Translations under genes and position numbers: made by a program
Source of the DNA: an uncultured Oligoflexia bacterium
Lineage (GTDB): Bacteria > Bdellovibrionota > Bacteriovoracia > Bacteriovoracales > Bacteriovoracaceae
Direction: 5' to 3'
Length of the DNA stretch: 34,618 nt
Assembly (NCBI GenBank): GCA_950061135.1
Contig: CATLVU010000018.1
Location: forward strand, 1 to 34,618
Notes under the pieces: generated by a model
Told to the model about the DNA's origin: nothing
The model's database searches: none
Seen by the model: only the letters and a program-made list of their open reading frames with translations
Shown: piece by piece, positions 15,846-23,528 of the stretch
How positions within the stretch are numbered: position 1 is the stretch's first letter
Layout of the letters: each line of letters begins with the position of its first letter

Positions 15846-16167
15846 AATCTTGAACGAAGCAAGTGACACCTAAACTTGTAGGTATATAAGCTTCTTGTCG
15901 AGGTCCTTGAGGAATGATTTGAACTTTAGAGAAACCACCTAGAGAATGGTTAGAAATATAGATTGTATAGTTTTTTCTATCTAAAGCGATAATATAATCA
16001 TTATCTCTAATAGTGAATTTTGATAATGCGCGATCACCATTTATGATATCAGAAGAAATAAACTCATCCATAGTTTCAACACTGCCGAATCCACAGTTTA
16101 AATATCTATCTCCAGCGTAAGTATTAGAAAGTGTAAGTAGCGAAAAAATAAGTAATAAAATTTTCAT
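15844..16167 (-). CDS. Small secreted protein of unknown family
   Basis: The 107-aa product has a clear signal peptide (MKILLLIFSLLTLSNTYA, cleavage after residue 18). The mature 89 residues look mostly beta-rich and contain just two cysteines (C25 and C103) near the two ends, well placed for one disulfide. I do not recognise the family. The gene starts 8 nt after the stop of the gene at 16176-16667, so the two are probably co-transcribed, and its stop codon lies inside the T run of the flgE terminator. Confidence 0.65.
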   Translation of the reverse strand: MKILLLIFSLLTLSNTYAGDRYLNCGFGSVETMDEFISSDIINGDRALSKFTIRDNDYIIALDRKNYTIYISNHSLGGFSKVQIIPQGPRQEAYIPTSLGVTCFVQD

Positions 16168-16175
16168 AAATCCTC

Positions 16176-16667
16176 TCAGATAGCTCTTTTAAGTTCAGTG
16201 ATTGTTTCAGTTTTTATTTCTTGATATGTCATTAATTCTTCATGACAAAAATCATATAAATTATTTTTGTTATTAAGTATTTCGATAATTTTGTCCTCTT
16301 CAGCCTTAACTTGATTTTTTACTTCTGCTAAAAAACTATCGAGAACATCTCCTTCGCCTGATTCCGCATTTAATAATAATGTAAGGCCTTTTGCTAAGCT
16401 ATCGACATAGTTTTTTCTCTTCGTGATTTGAGTCGATTGATGAATACCTGATCCGATACTAGTTACTATAACAGCAGGGCCTGCGATCTCTCCAAAGATT
16501 ATTCCCAAAGGAGAGAAGATAACAGTCATGTATGTCGTTTCAAAAAGATTAGCACTGTCTTTTTCTTCTTCCCATATTTTAGATAATTCATTTTGATAAA
16601 CATCAATACAATTTGCATTACTAAACTGAGAAATCACTAAACTAAATAATAAAATTAAAATTTTCAT
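16176..16667 (-). CDS. Secreted protein with an internal Gly-rich hydrophobic segment, unknown family
   Basis: The 163-aa product begins with a signal peptide (MKILILLFSLVISQFSNA) whose sequence strongly resembles that of the next gene. Cleavage after A18 would leave C20 near the mature N-terminus, but there is no proper lipobox. Residues ~47-75 form a hydrophobic stretch with Gly at 55, 59, 63, 72 and 74, like a glycine-zipper or membrane-inserting helix. The rest is charged and helical; the only other cysteine is C141. SD AAAGGA precedes the ATG. Membrane association is an inference and the function is unknown. Confidence 0.65.
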   Translation of the reverse strand: MKILILLFSLVISQFSNANCIDVYQNELSKIWEEEKDSANLFETTYMTVIFSPLGIIFGEIAGPAVIVTSIGSGIHQSTQITKRKNYVDSLAKGLTLLLNAESGEGDVLDSFLAEVKNQVKAEEDKIIEILNNKNNLYDFCHEELMTYQEIKTETITELKRAI

Positions 16668-16791
16668 AAATGATCCTTTAATTGAAAGTAGTTCGTAAAA
16701 TAAATAAAATACTTACTCTGCTTTTTATATAAATTAAGTCTTTTTAAAGTGTTCCTTCTGCTAAGACGCTGTGTCGATGAAGTATTAGAAT

Positions 16792-17772
16792 TTAATCTAA
16801 AACCAAGACCGAATAGATCGTTTTAGAGATTTTTGTATATTGTTCTCTTAGCTCTTTTGGATATTTATTCGAAAAAGAAAAACGGTATTGCTCTGGCTTT
16901 AGAGACTTTGCATTAAAGAGTGGTGTCTTATGTATGCCTAAAAGTTGGGTGTCTAGAACCTTCTTTATATCACGAGGTATAAATTGATGTTCATTACGTA
17001 TAATCCTTTTTTCTTGAGTTGAAAATGAAGCGTTTAGAATTTCTAAAGCATTCTTAGGCCACCTTCCTAAAGAGAAATCTTTTGGAGTGATATTTAAAAG
17101 ATCATACAATTTTTTTAATATACTTTTTCCATTAAGCATTTCAATCCCATGGTAAGGTGCAATTAAGTTAAATTTCAACCATCTTGGAAATTCTGTGGGT
17201 TTAGCAGGAATGTCTGAAATTGTAATGACACCTGCTTTATTTAAAAGCGCGCCAAGCAAAGTGGTACAATTTCGGCTTGTATAAAAGTATTTTCCAAAAT
17301 ATGTAGGATCTTGTATCCATTTGTGAAGTATTTCAATGATCTGATCAAGAGATTCTCTATTTAGTAACAATGGATATCGTTTTAAAGAACGACCATTTTT
17401 CCTTGTATATTCTCTCCAGAAACCGCCTAGGGAATCAGTGTGAGGTATAATTTCATATCCTCCAATTAGTCCTTTAATTTTTTGTTCAGTACTTGAGTCG
17501 TCGCTATTAGTAAGAGCAGAAAAGCTTATGACTATATCATTTGTCCAAGAGTTATCATCGTCTACAAAACGCAATAGTGAATGGCCCCAGTTGCTTTCAA
17601 TCTGTTGATCAAAAGGATTCACAAGAATAAATTCAACACCTATGATTTTCTCTTTGTTTTGATTAAGTTTTAGTATCTGCTTTGAGGTATTTTGAATTAA
17701 TTCATTATTAGTAGCTACAGCGGGCATCGCCATAAATGAATTGATAAAAAGCAGTAAAAGCAAAGTTCTCAT
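16792..17772 (-). CDS. DUF4105 / Lnb N-terminal-domain-like periplasmic protein
   Basis: The 326-aa product has a signal peptide (residues 1-20, ending A-V-A). Two motifs are typical of the DUF4105 (Lnb_N) papain-like fold: W-G-H-S-L-L-R-F with H64 and, about 100 residues on, Y-F-Y-T-S-R-N-C-T-T-L-L with C169, the likely His-Cys catalytic pair. In Bacteroides a protein with this domain (Lnb) is a lipoprotein N-acyltransferase; other members are uncharacterised. Lnb has additional membrane helices that I do not see here, so this would be a soluble periplasmic relative with unknown substrate. The gene stops 124 nt upstream of the next minus-strand gene and could share its transcript. Confidence 0.6.
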   Translation of the reverse strand: MRTLLLLLFINSFMAMPAVATNNELIQNTSKQILKLNQNKEKIIGVEFILVNPFDQQIESNWGHSLLRFVDDDNSWTNDIVISFSALTNSDDSSTEQKIKGLIGGYEIIPHTDSLGGFWREYTRKNGRSLKRYPLLLNRESLDQIIEILHKWIQDPTYFGKYFYTSRNCTTLLGALLNKAGVITISDIPAKPTEFPRWLKFNLIAPYHGIEMLNGKSILKKLYDLLNITPKDFSLGRWPKNALEILNASFSTQEKRIIRNEHQFIPRDIKKVLDTQLLGIHKTPLFNAKSLKPEQYRFSFSNKYPKELREQYTKISKTIYSVLVLD

Positions 17773-17930
17773 ATGTTTAATTTTATCAATTTAAAACTTT
17801 AAGCTATAGAAGTCGCTGAAATTTACATGGCTTTGTATAAATATATGACACCTCGGTGTTTGGTGGTAAGTGCTTGAATTTACTTGAAAAGTAAGGCTTA
17901 TGTAGACGATATTTAAACCGATAAGTAAGT

Positions 17931-19754
17931 GTGAAATATTTTTTTGTTTTATATCTATTTATCGGTGCTTTTGCCTATGCAGAGTTTGAAGAAATTACTT
18001 GCGATTTCTCAAGCTTAGATGGGACCTATATTGAATATGATAATTTTAAGTTAGCAATTAAGCCTACTAGGACAGGAGAGTGCGAGTTTCAAATATCTAC
18101 AAAGGAAGCTGGTGGTGGTCGCGGATATATTTTTTCTGAAGAAGGGAAAATGCATATAACTACTAGCTTTGAAGAGTTGGTTGCTGAAAATTTAAAGGGA
18201 ACTTTATCTCAAACGACTGGAACTAAGGGCTACTTCTTTTATCCTGCTGTTCGAAATCTGAGAGCTTTAAGAGATAATGAAACCGGTGCTATTAAGTTTG
18301 AAATGGTAAATGGTGGTGATATTTATATTGATGCTAGTACAGGCCTTATTGATGAGAGTAAAACTCAAGACTTTGTTGTAAAGCAAGACCCAATCAAATT
18401 ACATTCGGCTAGTATTTCAATGACTCCTACAAAATATCCTATTTTAACCTTTGGGTATCGCTCTGGAAATACGAATGAAACAGATAGAAGTTATTCAGTC
18501 CTTTTAGAAAATAATGGAAAAAATTGTCGTATACCTGCAAAGAAACTTTTTGATTATAAAGTTGCTTGTGGCCAGATTCCTTCATGTTCTTGTGACCCGG
18601 ATATTGATCCAGTAATTGCTCAGTTAAAAAATTGTGCAGTTGACGTTAGTGAGATCGGCACGGTAAGCACTGGACTTCTAAATGGGGTCTTGTTCAAAGA
18701 TTCAAGTCCGAAGGGAATGAATAGTATTGTGTCTCAGACTTGTCCTGATTTTTTTACAGAAGAGCAGATAAATCAACAAGCAAGTATAACTGCAAGAGTT
18801 CTTCCAGATAGTTTTGAACAAATTACATCACAACGAAATTACTCTCGCCAAGAGACTGGTGTTGTTACTGATGGAAATGCTCCAGTAGTAAGGGGAGCAA
18901 GGGGGCTATCGCCGCGGCAGTCATCGGCATCAGAATCGACAGGTAATGAGGGCCCTGTAGCTGCTGATAGTGAAAGTGATAATGGCGATGGCGAAGAGAC
19001 TGAAGAATCAGGGGAGGAGCTTGCTGAAAACTGTCATGAGCTTTTAGGTCAATTTTTTAAAGATGAAGAAAACCAAGAGAAAATTCAAAAGTATTTAAAA
19101 ACTCAGGCGCAAATAACTCTGCATCGAATTGCTTGGACAGCATTAAAAAAATCAGCAAACGATACTCGTAAAACTGAAAAAGTAATCCAAGATGCATTAA
19201 AAGAAAGAGACCCACAACTTCATCAACAATTTATAGAAAATGCTCAGTTATCGATAAATGAAAAACTTTTAAAAGCGATGCAGGCCTTAAAAGAAGTTTC
19301 TGATGAATTTGAAGATAATAGCAAGAACGATCCTTACACTATAAAGTATAGCGATATAAAAATGACTCAATTATTAGTTGATGCGGAAAAAGAACTTGGG
19401 AATGAATACAAGACAGGTGTAATGAAGTTTTTACCAATAATTGAAAATAGTTTAAAGGTAAGTGACTTTGATAAAAAGCAGAACATAGACTTTATAGAAG
19501 ATCAAATGGATGTAATGCTAGGTAATGCAAAGAAGCTAGAGGATAAATTGCAAAGTTATTTAGAAGAAGAGAATTGCTTACAAAACCAACAATTATTTTC
19601 ATGCCATAGCGAGCCAGAAGGAAAGATTGATATAAAAGAAGTTTTAAATTCATCAGAGGAAATTCTAGATGAGCTTTATCAAGAAGAGTTTGGTAAAAAA
19701 GATGAGATTAAAAATAATTTGAAATGGAATTCTTTTTGGTTATACGTTAAATAA
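17931..19754 (+). CDS. 607-aa secreted protein with N-terminal Cys-rich part and acidic linker, unknown
   Basis: The product has a signal peptide (MKYFFVLYLFIGAFAYA), a beta-rich N-terminal half with cysteines at 24, 51, 199, 213, 219, 221, 235 and 271, a Ser/Glu/Asp/Gly-rich linker (~325-365) and a helical, charged C-terminal half with C368 and two cysteines near 550. The P-S-C-S-C-D-P-D motif (217-224) is the densest cysteine cluster. I recognise no family. The start is GTG at 17931; a distinct SD is lacking, with only AAG in front. It stands alone, diverging from the DUF4105-like gene and ending 3 nt before the convergent deaminase gene. Confidence 0.7.
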   Translation: MKYFFVLYLFIGAFAYAEFEEITCDFSSLDGTYIEYDNFKLAIKPTRTGECEFQISTKEAGGGRGYIFSEEGKMHITTSFEELVAENLKGTLSQTTGTKGYFFYPAVRNLRALRDNETGAIKFEMVNGGDIYIDASTGLIDESKTQDFVVKQDPIKLHSASISMTPTKYPILTFGYRSGNTNETDRSYSVLLENNGKNCRIPAKKLFDYKVACGQIPSCSCDPDIDPVIAQLKNCAVDVSEIGTVSTGLLNGVLFKDSSPKGMNSIVSQTCPDFFTEEQINQQASITARVLPDSFEQITSQRNYSRQETGVVTDGNAPVVRGARGLSPRQSSASESTGNEGPVAADSESDNGDGEETEESGEELAENCHELLGQFFKDEENQEKIQKYLKTQAQITLHRIAWTALKKSANDTRKTEKVIQDALKERDPQLHQQFIENAQLSINEKLLKAMQALKEVSDEFEDNSKNDPYTIKYSDIKMTQLLVDAEKELGNEYKTGVMKFLPIIENSLKVSDFDKKQNIDFIEDQMDVMLGNAKKLEDKLQSYLEEENCLQNQQLFSCHSEPEGKIDIKEVLNSSEEILDELYQEEFGKKDEIKNNLKWNSFWLYVK

Positions 19755-19757
19755 TTC

Positions 19758-20273
19758 CTAAAAATTATTCTCTATAGATTTCGTTAATTCAGATAATAAG
19801 TTTAGATCAATTTCTAGTTGCCTATGTTCAATTCCTGTAAGTTCAAACAATCTTTTAGAAATTTTAGTACTTTCGCTTGTTCTGTGTTTATCTGAAAAAT
19901 AAATGACTTCTTTTACTTTTTTAGAGGCCAACATCTTTGCACATTCATGGCAAGGAAAATGAGTTACATAGCATCTAGAGTTTTTTAGTGATACAGACGA
20001 ATGAAGAATTGCATTTGCTTCAGCGTGAACAACATAAGGATATTTTTGGTGCTCTAAAGGATGATCTTTGTCTTTACCCCAAGGAAGCTTTGACTCATCT
20101 ACTCCTGCAATAAAGCCGTTGTACCCCATGGATAATTGATGGTTCTCATTGTCAACGAATACACAACCTACTTTAGTGACAGGGTCTTTTGATCGAAAAC
20201 TTGCGACAATTGCTTGTAGCATAAAATACTCATCCCAATTCACTCTTGATTTTGAGTTGAGGTAATTACTCAT
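19758..20273 (-). CDS. Deoxycytidylate (dCMP) deaminase family protein
   Basis: The 171-aa product has the zinc-dependent deaminase signature: V-V-H-A-E-A-N-A-I (H83, catalytic E85) and F-P-C-H-E-C-A-K (C108, C111). The T-K-V-G-C-V segment (~33-38) and G-Y-N-G-F (49-53) are typical of dCMP/ComEB-type deaminases, which make dUMP for dTMP synthesis. The start is set at ATG 20273, because this ATG overlaps the ferredoxin stop (ATGAGTAA, 8 nt), suggesting coupled translation. A longer frame reaching 20297 is open but would begin inside the ferredoxin gene. Confidence 0.85.
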   Translation of the reverse strand: MSNYLNSKSRVNWDEYFMLQAIVASFRSKDPVTKVGCVFVDNENHQLSMGYNGFIAGVDESKLPWGKDKDHPLEHQKYPYVVHAEANAILHSSVSLKNSRCYVTHFPCHECAKMLASKKVKEVIYFSDKHRTSESTKISKRLFELTGIEHRQLEIDLNLLSELTKSIENNF

Positions 20274-20502
20274 TGCCGTCATCTCCAATTGCTCCAACAG
20301 GACAGGCCATTAAGGCATTTTGGCATTCTTCTTCTGCCTCAGCTGAATCGGGCTGTTTTTTTACAAATGCATGCCCGTCCTCATCGTTCATATCAAAGTA
20401 TGCTGGCGCTTCTACACAGCATGCATCACATGCTATACATTGATCATCAACGTAGTATTTACCGGAAAGGTTTTGTTCCCATTTTGCTTCTTTATCTGCC
20501 AT
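20266..20502 (-). CDS. Small ferredoxin, probably one [4Fe-4S] cluster
   Basis: The 78-aa product carries C22-x2-C25-x2-C28 and a distant C67-P, the ligand set of a single-cluster [4Fe-4S] ferredoxin; C29 and C60 are additional cysteines. The protein is highly acidic, as expected of an electron carrier. It sits 9 nt after ppiD and overlaps the deaminase gene, so the three genes form one operon. No clear SD precedes the ATG. Its redox partner cannot be told from this window. Confidence 0.85.
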   Translation of the reverse strand: MADKEAKWEQNLSGKYYVDDQCIACDACCVEAPAYFDMNDEDGHAFVKKQPDSAEAEEECQNALMACPVGAIGDDGNE

Positions 20503-20511
20503 GGGGCATAT

Positions 20512-21990
20512 TTATAATAAATTAGGATATGTGACAATATCTGCTTCTTCCTGAAGAGAATTTAATAGCGAATTATGTAATTCATTACCAAATTGTCTTG
20601 TTGCCATTTCATAAGATTGCTCAGCTTCCGTGTTTTTTGCCTCTTTTTGGTAGAAATTTTCAATTTTTAATAAGTTCACTTTCGTTGGAAGATCGTTATC
20701 AATGATAGTGTTTTTGTTCTTTGTAAAAAATAAAGGAACAATTTCATCTTCTTTAAACTGAATAGGGCCTGCTTTGATATCCATCAAGCTCATTTCTTCT
20801 TTATTTGTAAAAGTGAAACCATATTTCTTAGATAATTCTTCTAGTTTTTTAAAGTTCTTCTGAACTAGGAGATTTTTTAGTTCAATTTTAAGTTTTTTAT
20901 TAAACTCAGCTAATTCATCTCTTTTTGTTTTCCTAAGATGTTTCAGTGCTACTTGATCTTTAACTTGCTCTAAAGTTTTATTAACCGCAGGTGTCTTTTT
21001 AGTAACGTAAATTAAGTGGTAACCAAATTGTGTTTTTACAGGTTGGGATATACTTCCAACTTTTTGGCTAAAAGCTACTTTTTCAAATTCAGGAACCATT
21101 CTTCCTTTTTCAAATGTGCCCAGATCGCCACCAGTAGACTTACCTGCTTCTTCATCTGTATGTTTTTTGGCCATGTTAATAAAATTAGATGGAGATAATT
21201 TTTTTCTTAAATCTTGAGCCTTTTTTAGAGTCGCTTTTTCATCACCGTTAATTTTTAACAGTATATGGTTAGCTGTTACAGATTCTTTTTTGTTAAATTC
21301 TCCGCTCATCGTATTATAAACAGACTTTAATACCGACTCATTTTTTGGGTCGCTAGCAAAAGCTTTTACTTCCTCATCAGAAACAGGAAGATACTTTGTC
21401 ATAGACTCTTTATCGAAGCTTACAGCATAAACTGTTGCCATTGAGTTTTGAAATTCTTGCTCTTCCTTTACACTCTTTTTAGATAGTAAAATTGAATCAA
21501 AGACTTTTGTTAGTTCAATTAAGCTCAGTCTTTCTTTTTCTGTTTCTTCGTATTTTTGAGGAGTAAAGCCATTGGCAGCAAGCAAGCCCTTATATTTATT
21601 TACATCAAATTTATTATTTGTTTGAAAAAAAGGTGCTGTTTTTATTTCTTCTTTGATTTGTTCTTGAGAAACATCAAGTTTTAGCTCATCTGCTAGATTT
21701 ACCATTAGCTTTTGTTGAACAAGAGAATTTAGTACGCCTTCTTTAATTCTAAATTGCTTAATCTGTTGTGATGTTAATGATTTTCCACCAAACATTTGAG
21801 AATAACGATTAATTTGAGCATTTAATGTTCTATTATACTCTTCAATAGTGATTGGAGTCCCATCAACATTAGCTACACTACCAGAGCTAGAGTTAAATCC
21901 TTGAAAGCCAGTAAGGGCAAAACTAATAATAATTGCACCCAATATTAGTGACACAGCGAAGTACGATAGCTTTTCAGTGATTTTATTCAT
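20512..21990 (-). CDS. ppiD: PpiD/SurA-type membrane-anchored peptidyl-prolyl isomerase
   Basis: The 492-aa product has an N-terminal transmembrane anchor (~9-29), a SurA/PpiD-type N-terminal chaperone domain (from about N41-V-D-G-T-P-I to ~200) and a parvulin domain (~240-335) with A-N-H-I-L, G-G-D-L-G-T-F and F-G-Y-H-L-I-Y-V signatures. PpiD is a periplasmic folding helper near the SecYEG translocon. The single anchor, single parvulin domain and length fit PpiD better than SurA, though shorter than the E. coli protein (about 620 aa). SD AAAGGA precedes the ATG and a good promoter lies 35-63 nt upstream. Confidence 0.8.
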   Translation of the reverse strand: MNKITEKLSYFAVSLILGAIIISFALTGFQGFNSSSGSVANVDGTPITIEEYNRTLNAQINRYSQMFGGKSLTSQQIKQFRIKEGVLNSLVQQKLMVNLADELKLDVSQEQIKEEIKTAPFFQTNNKFDVNKYKGLLAANGFTPQKYEETEKERLSLIELTKVFDSILLSKKSVKEEQEFQNSMATVYAVSFDKESMTKYLPVSDEEVKAFASDPKNESVLKSVYNTMSGEFNKKESVTANHILLKINGDEKATLKKAQDLRKKLSPSNFINMAKKHTDEEAGKSTGGDLGTFEKGRMVPEFEKVAFSQKVGSISQPVKTQFGYHLIYVTKKTPAVNKTLEQVKDQVALKHLRKTKRDELAEFNKKLKIELKNLLVQKNFKKLEELSKKYGFTFTNKEEMSLMDIKAGPIQFKEDEIVPLFFTKNKNTIIDNDLPTKVNLLKIENFYQKEAKNTEAEQSYEMATRQFGNELHNSLLNSLQEEADIVTYPNLL

Positions 21991-22024
21991 TTAAAAGTCC
22001 TTTTAATCATGATTTAAGAGCTAA

Positions 22025-22053
22025 ATTTTATTTGGCAGTTAAGTTAAAGTCAA
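22025..22053 (-). promoter_or_regulatory. Sigma70-type promoter for ppiD operon
   Basis: On the minus strand TTGACT (22053-22048), a 17-nt spacer and TAAAAT (22030-22025) each match consensus at five of six bases. Transcription would start near 22018, about 28 nt before the ppiD ATG. Confidence 0.6.
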
Positions 22054-22155
22054 TCAACAAAGGAATGAAAGCGAAGCGTTAACTTGCTTATATCTAGTTG
22101 GCATTCGTCTTACATTTAGTTAGTCTTTAACTATCGAGTTAACCTAGGAAATTAT

Positions 22156-23001
22156 TTGAATAAACTATCAATAGAATCATCTCGTTGGAGAATTTTACAT
22201 ACGATCTTTGTTGCAATTATCGCACTGTGGGGTTTTGCGGGGCATAATTTTCAACAAAATAAGGCAACTATTTTTGAAAAATTCCTTGTTGAGACTTTTT
22301 CTCCCTTACAGCGGGGAACTATGTCGATTAAAGAAAACATTGCTTATTTTATTGATCATTATTTTTTATTGGTAGATACAAGTAAGCAAAACGTTGATTT
22401 ATCCAAAAAAATTCAAAAATTAGAAACAGAAATTAAGGCTCTTGCAGAAGTTAAGCAAGAGAATGAACGCCTAAAAAAGTTACTTGATTTTGGGAAGGAA
22501 ATTCCTCGAAAAAAAGTATTAGCTCAGATTGTTGGTTGGGACTCAAGTAGCTCATTTAAAGTCTTAAGAATCAATAAAGGTTTTAACGATGGAATAAGAG
22601 AGCTTTCAGCAGTGGTAACTACCTCGGGCTTAGTTGGTTATGTCTATAAAACATACTTTAATTATTCAGATGTAATAACAATCTTAGACCCTAACAATCG
22701 AGTCGATACTATTGTGACAAGTACTAGGTCTCATGGAATCTTAGAAGGTCGATCAGATTTTCAGTGCACACTTAAATATGTAAGTCGTACTGAAAAAATA
22801 GAAGTGGGTGATAGCGTAATATCAGCAGGGATGGGAAATATTTATCCCAAGGGACTACCTGTTGGTAAGATTTCTAAAGTCGATAAAGAAAGTTATGGAA
22901 TAACACAAAAGATTCAAGTCCAGCCTTTTGTAAATTTTAAAAAATTAGAAGAGGTTGTCGTATTAGTTAAATCAGAAGAACAGGCAGGGCCTAAAAAATG
23001 A
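22156..23001 (+). CDS. mreC: Rod-shape-determining protein MreC
   Basis: The 281-aa product has one N-terminal transmembrane helix (~12-28), a coiled coil (~72-110) and the two beta-barrel MreC core with V-L-A-Q-I-V-G-W-D, the S-G-L-V-G-Y-V motif and I-L-D-P-N-N-R-V. MreC is a periplasmic scaffold of the elongasome that activates PBP2. The start is TTG (22156-22158) with SD AGGAAA about 7 nt upstream. It is the first gene of an operon with mreD, PBP2 and rodA; mreB is not adjacent. It overlaps mreD by 4 nt. Confidence 0.93.
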   Translation: MNKLSIESSRWRILHTIFVAIIALWGFAGHNFQQNKATIFEKFLVETFSPLQRGTMSIKENIAYFIDHYFLLVDTSKQNVDLSKKIQKLETEIKALAEVKQENERLKKLLDFGKEIPRKKVLAQIVGWDSSSSFKVLRINKGFNDGIRELSAVVTTSGLVGYVYKTYFNYSDVITILDPNNRVDTIVTSTRSHGILEGRSDFQCTLKYVSRTEKIEVGDSVISAGMGNIYPKGLPVGKISKVDKESYGITQKIQVQPFVNFKKLEEVVVLVKSEEQAGPKK

Positions 23002-23528
23002 ATTATACTTATAAGAATATATCTTTAGGCATGTTAAAAACGGTGGCTTTTTTAGTTTTCGTTGAAATAATTATTTCTACACTCTTTCCATTGGTTGGAA
23101 TACACCAATTTAAGCCAACAATAAATGTTCTGATCGTCCTTTATTTAGCATTTAAATTAAATGTAAGCTTTTTACCTTATTTGATTTTAATTTTGCAGTA
23201 TATTCATGGGGTTTTCTCAATAGAGGGCTGGGCCATTGGCTCTTTAATTGGTGTTTTAGTGGCCCTTTTAATTCGTTATGCACGAGATATGATTAGTTTT
23301 ACAAGCGGTGTATCAACCATGGTTGTTGTATTTATTTTTCATTTAATATGGAATTTAATGTTTTCTGTTTTTGTATCTATAAAAATGGGTGACTTTGGAA
23401 TGCTGATTGGACTCTTCTTTGATTATTTTCCAGAAGCAATATTTGTCTCGTTATTATCACCTGTCTTTTATCAGTTATTCGATAAATTTTGGCGCTTAGA
23501 TAAAAATACGAAAGAGGTAAACCTTTAA
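22998..23528 (+). CDS. mreD: Rod-shape-determining membrane protein MreD
   Basis: The 176-aa product is strongly hydrophobic with about five predicted membrane spans and little else, the expected make-up of MreD. The call depends on size, hydrophobicity and its position between mreC and the PBP2 gene. It overlaps mreC (ATGA, 4 nt) and PBP2 (TAATG, 1 nt), so translation is probably coupled throughout the operon. MreD interacts with MreC in the elongation machinery. Confidence 0.85.
   Translation: MNYTYKNISLGMLKTVAFLVFVEIIISTLFPLVGIHQFKPTINVLIVLYLAFKLNVSFLPYLILILQYIHGVFSIEGWAIGSLIGVLVALLIRYARDMISFTSGVSTMVVVFIFHLIWNLMFSVFVSIKMGDFGMLIGLFFDYFPEAIFVSLLSPVFYQLFDKFWRLDKNTKEVNL

Noticed and set aside
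17917-17924. Sigma28 promoter before the 607-aa gene
   Set aside because: The -10-like ACCGATAA has no TAAA-type -35 at the required spacing.
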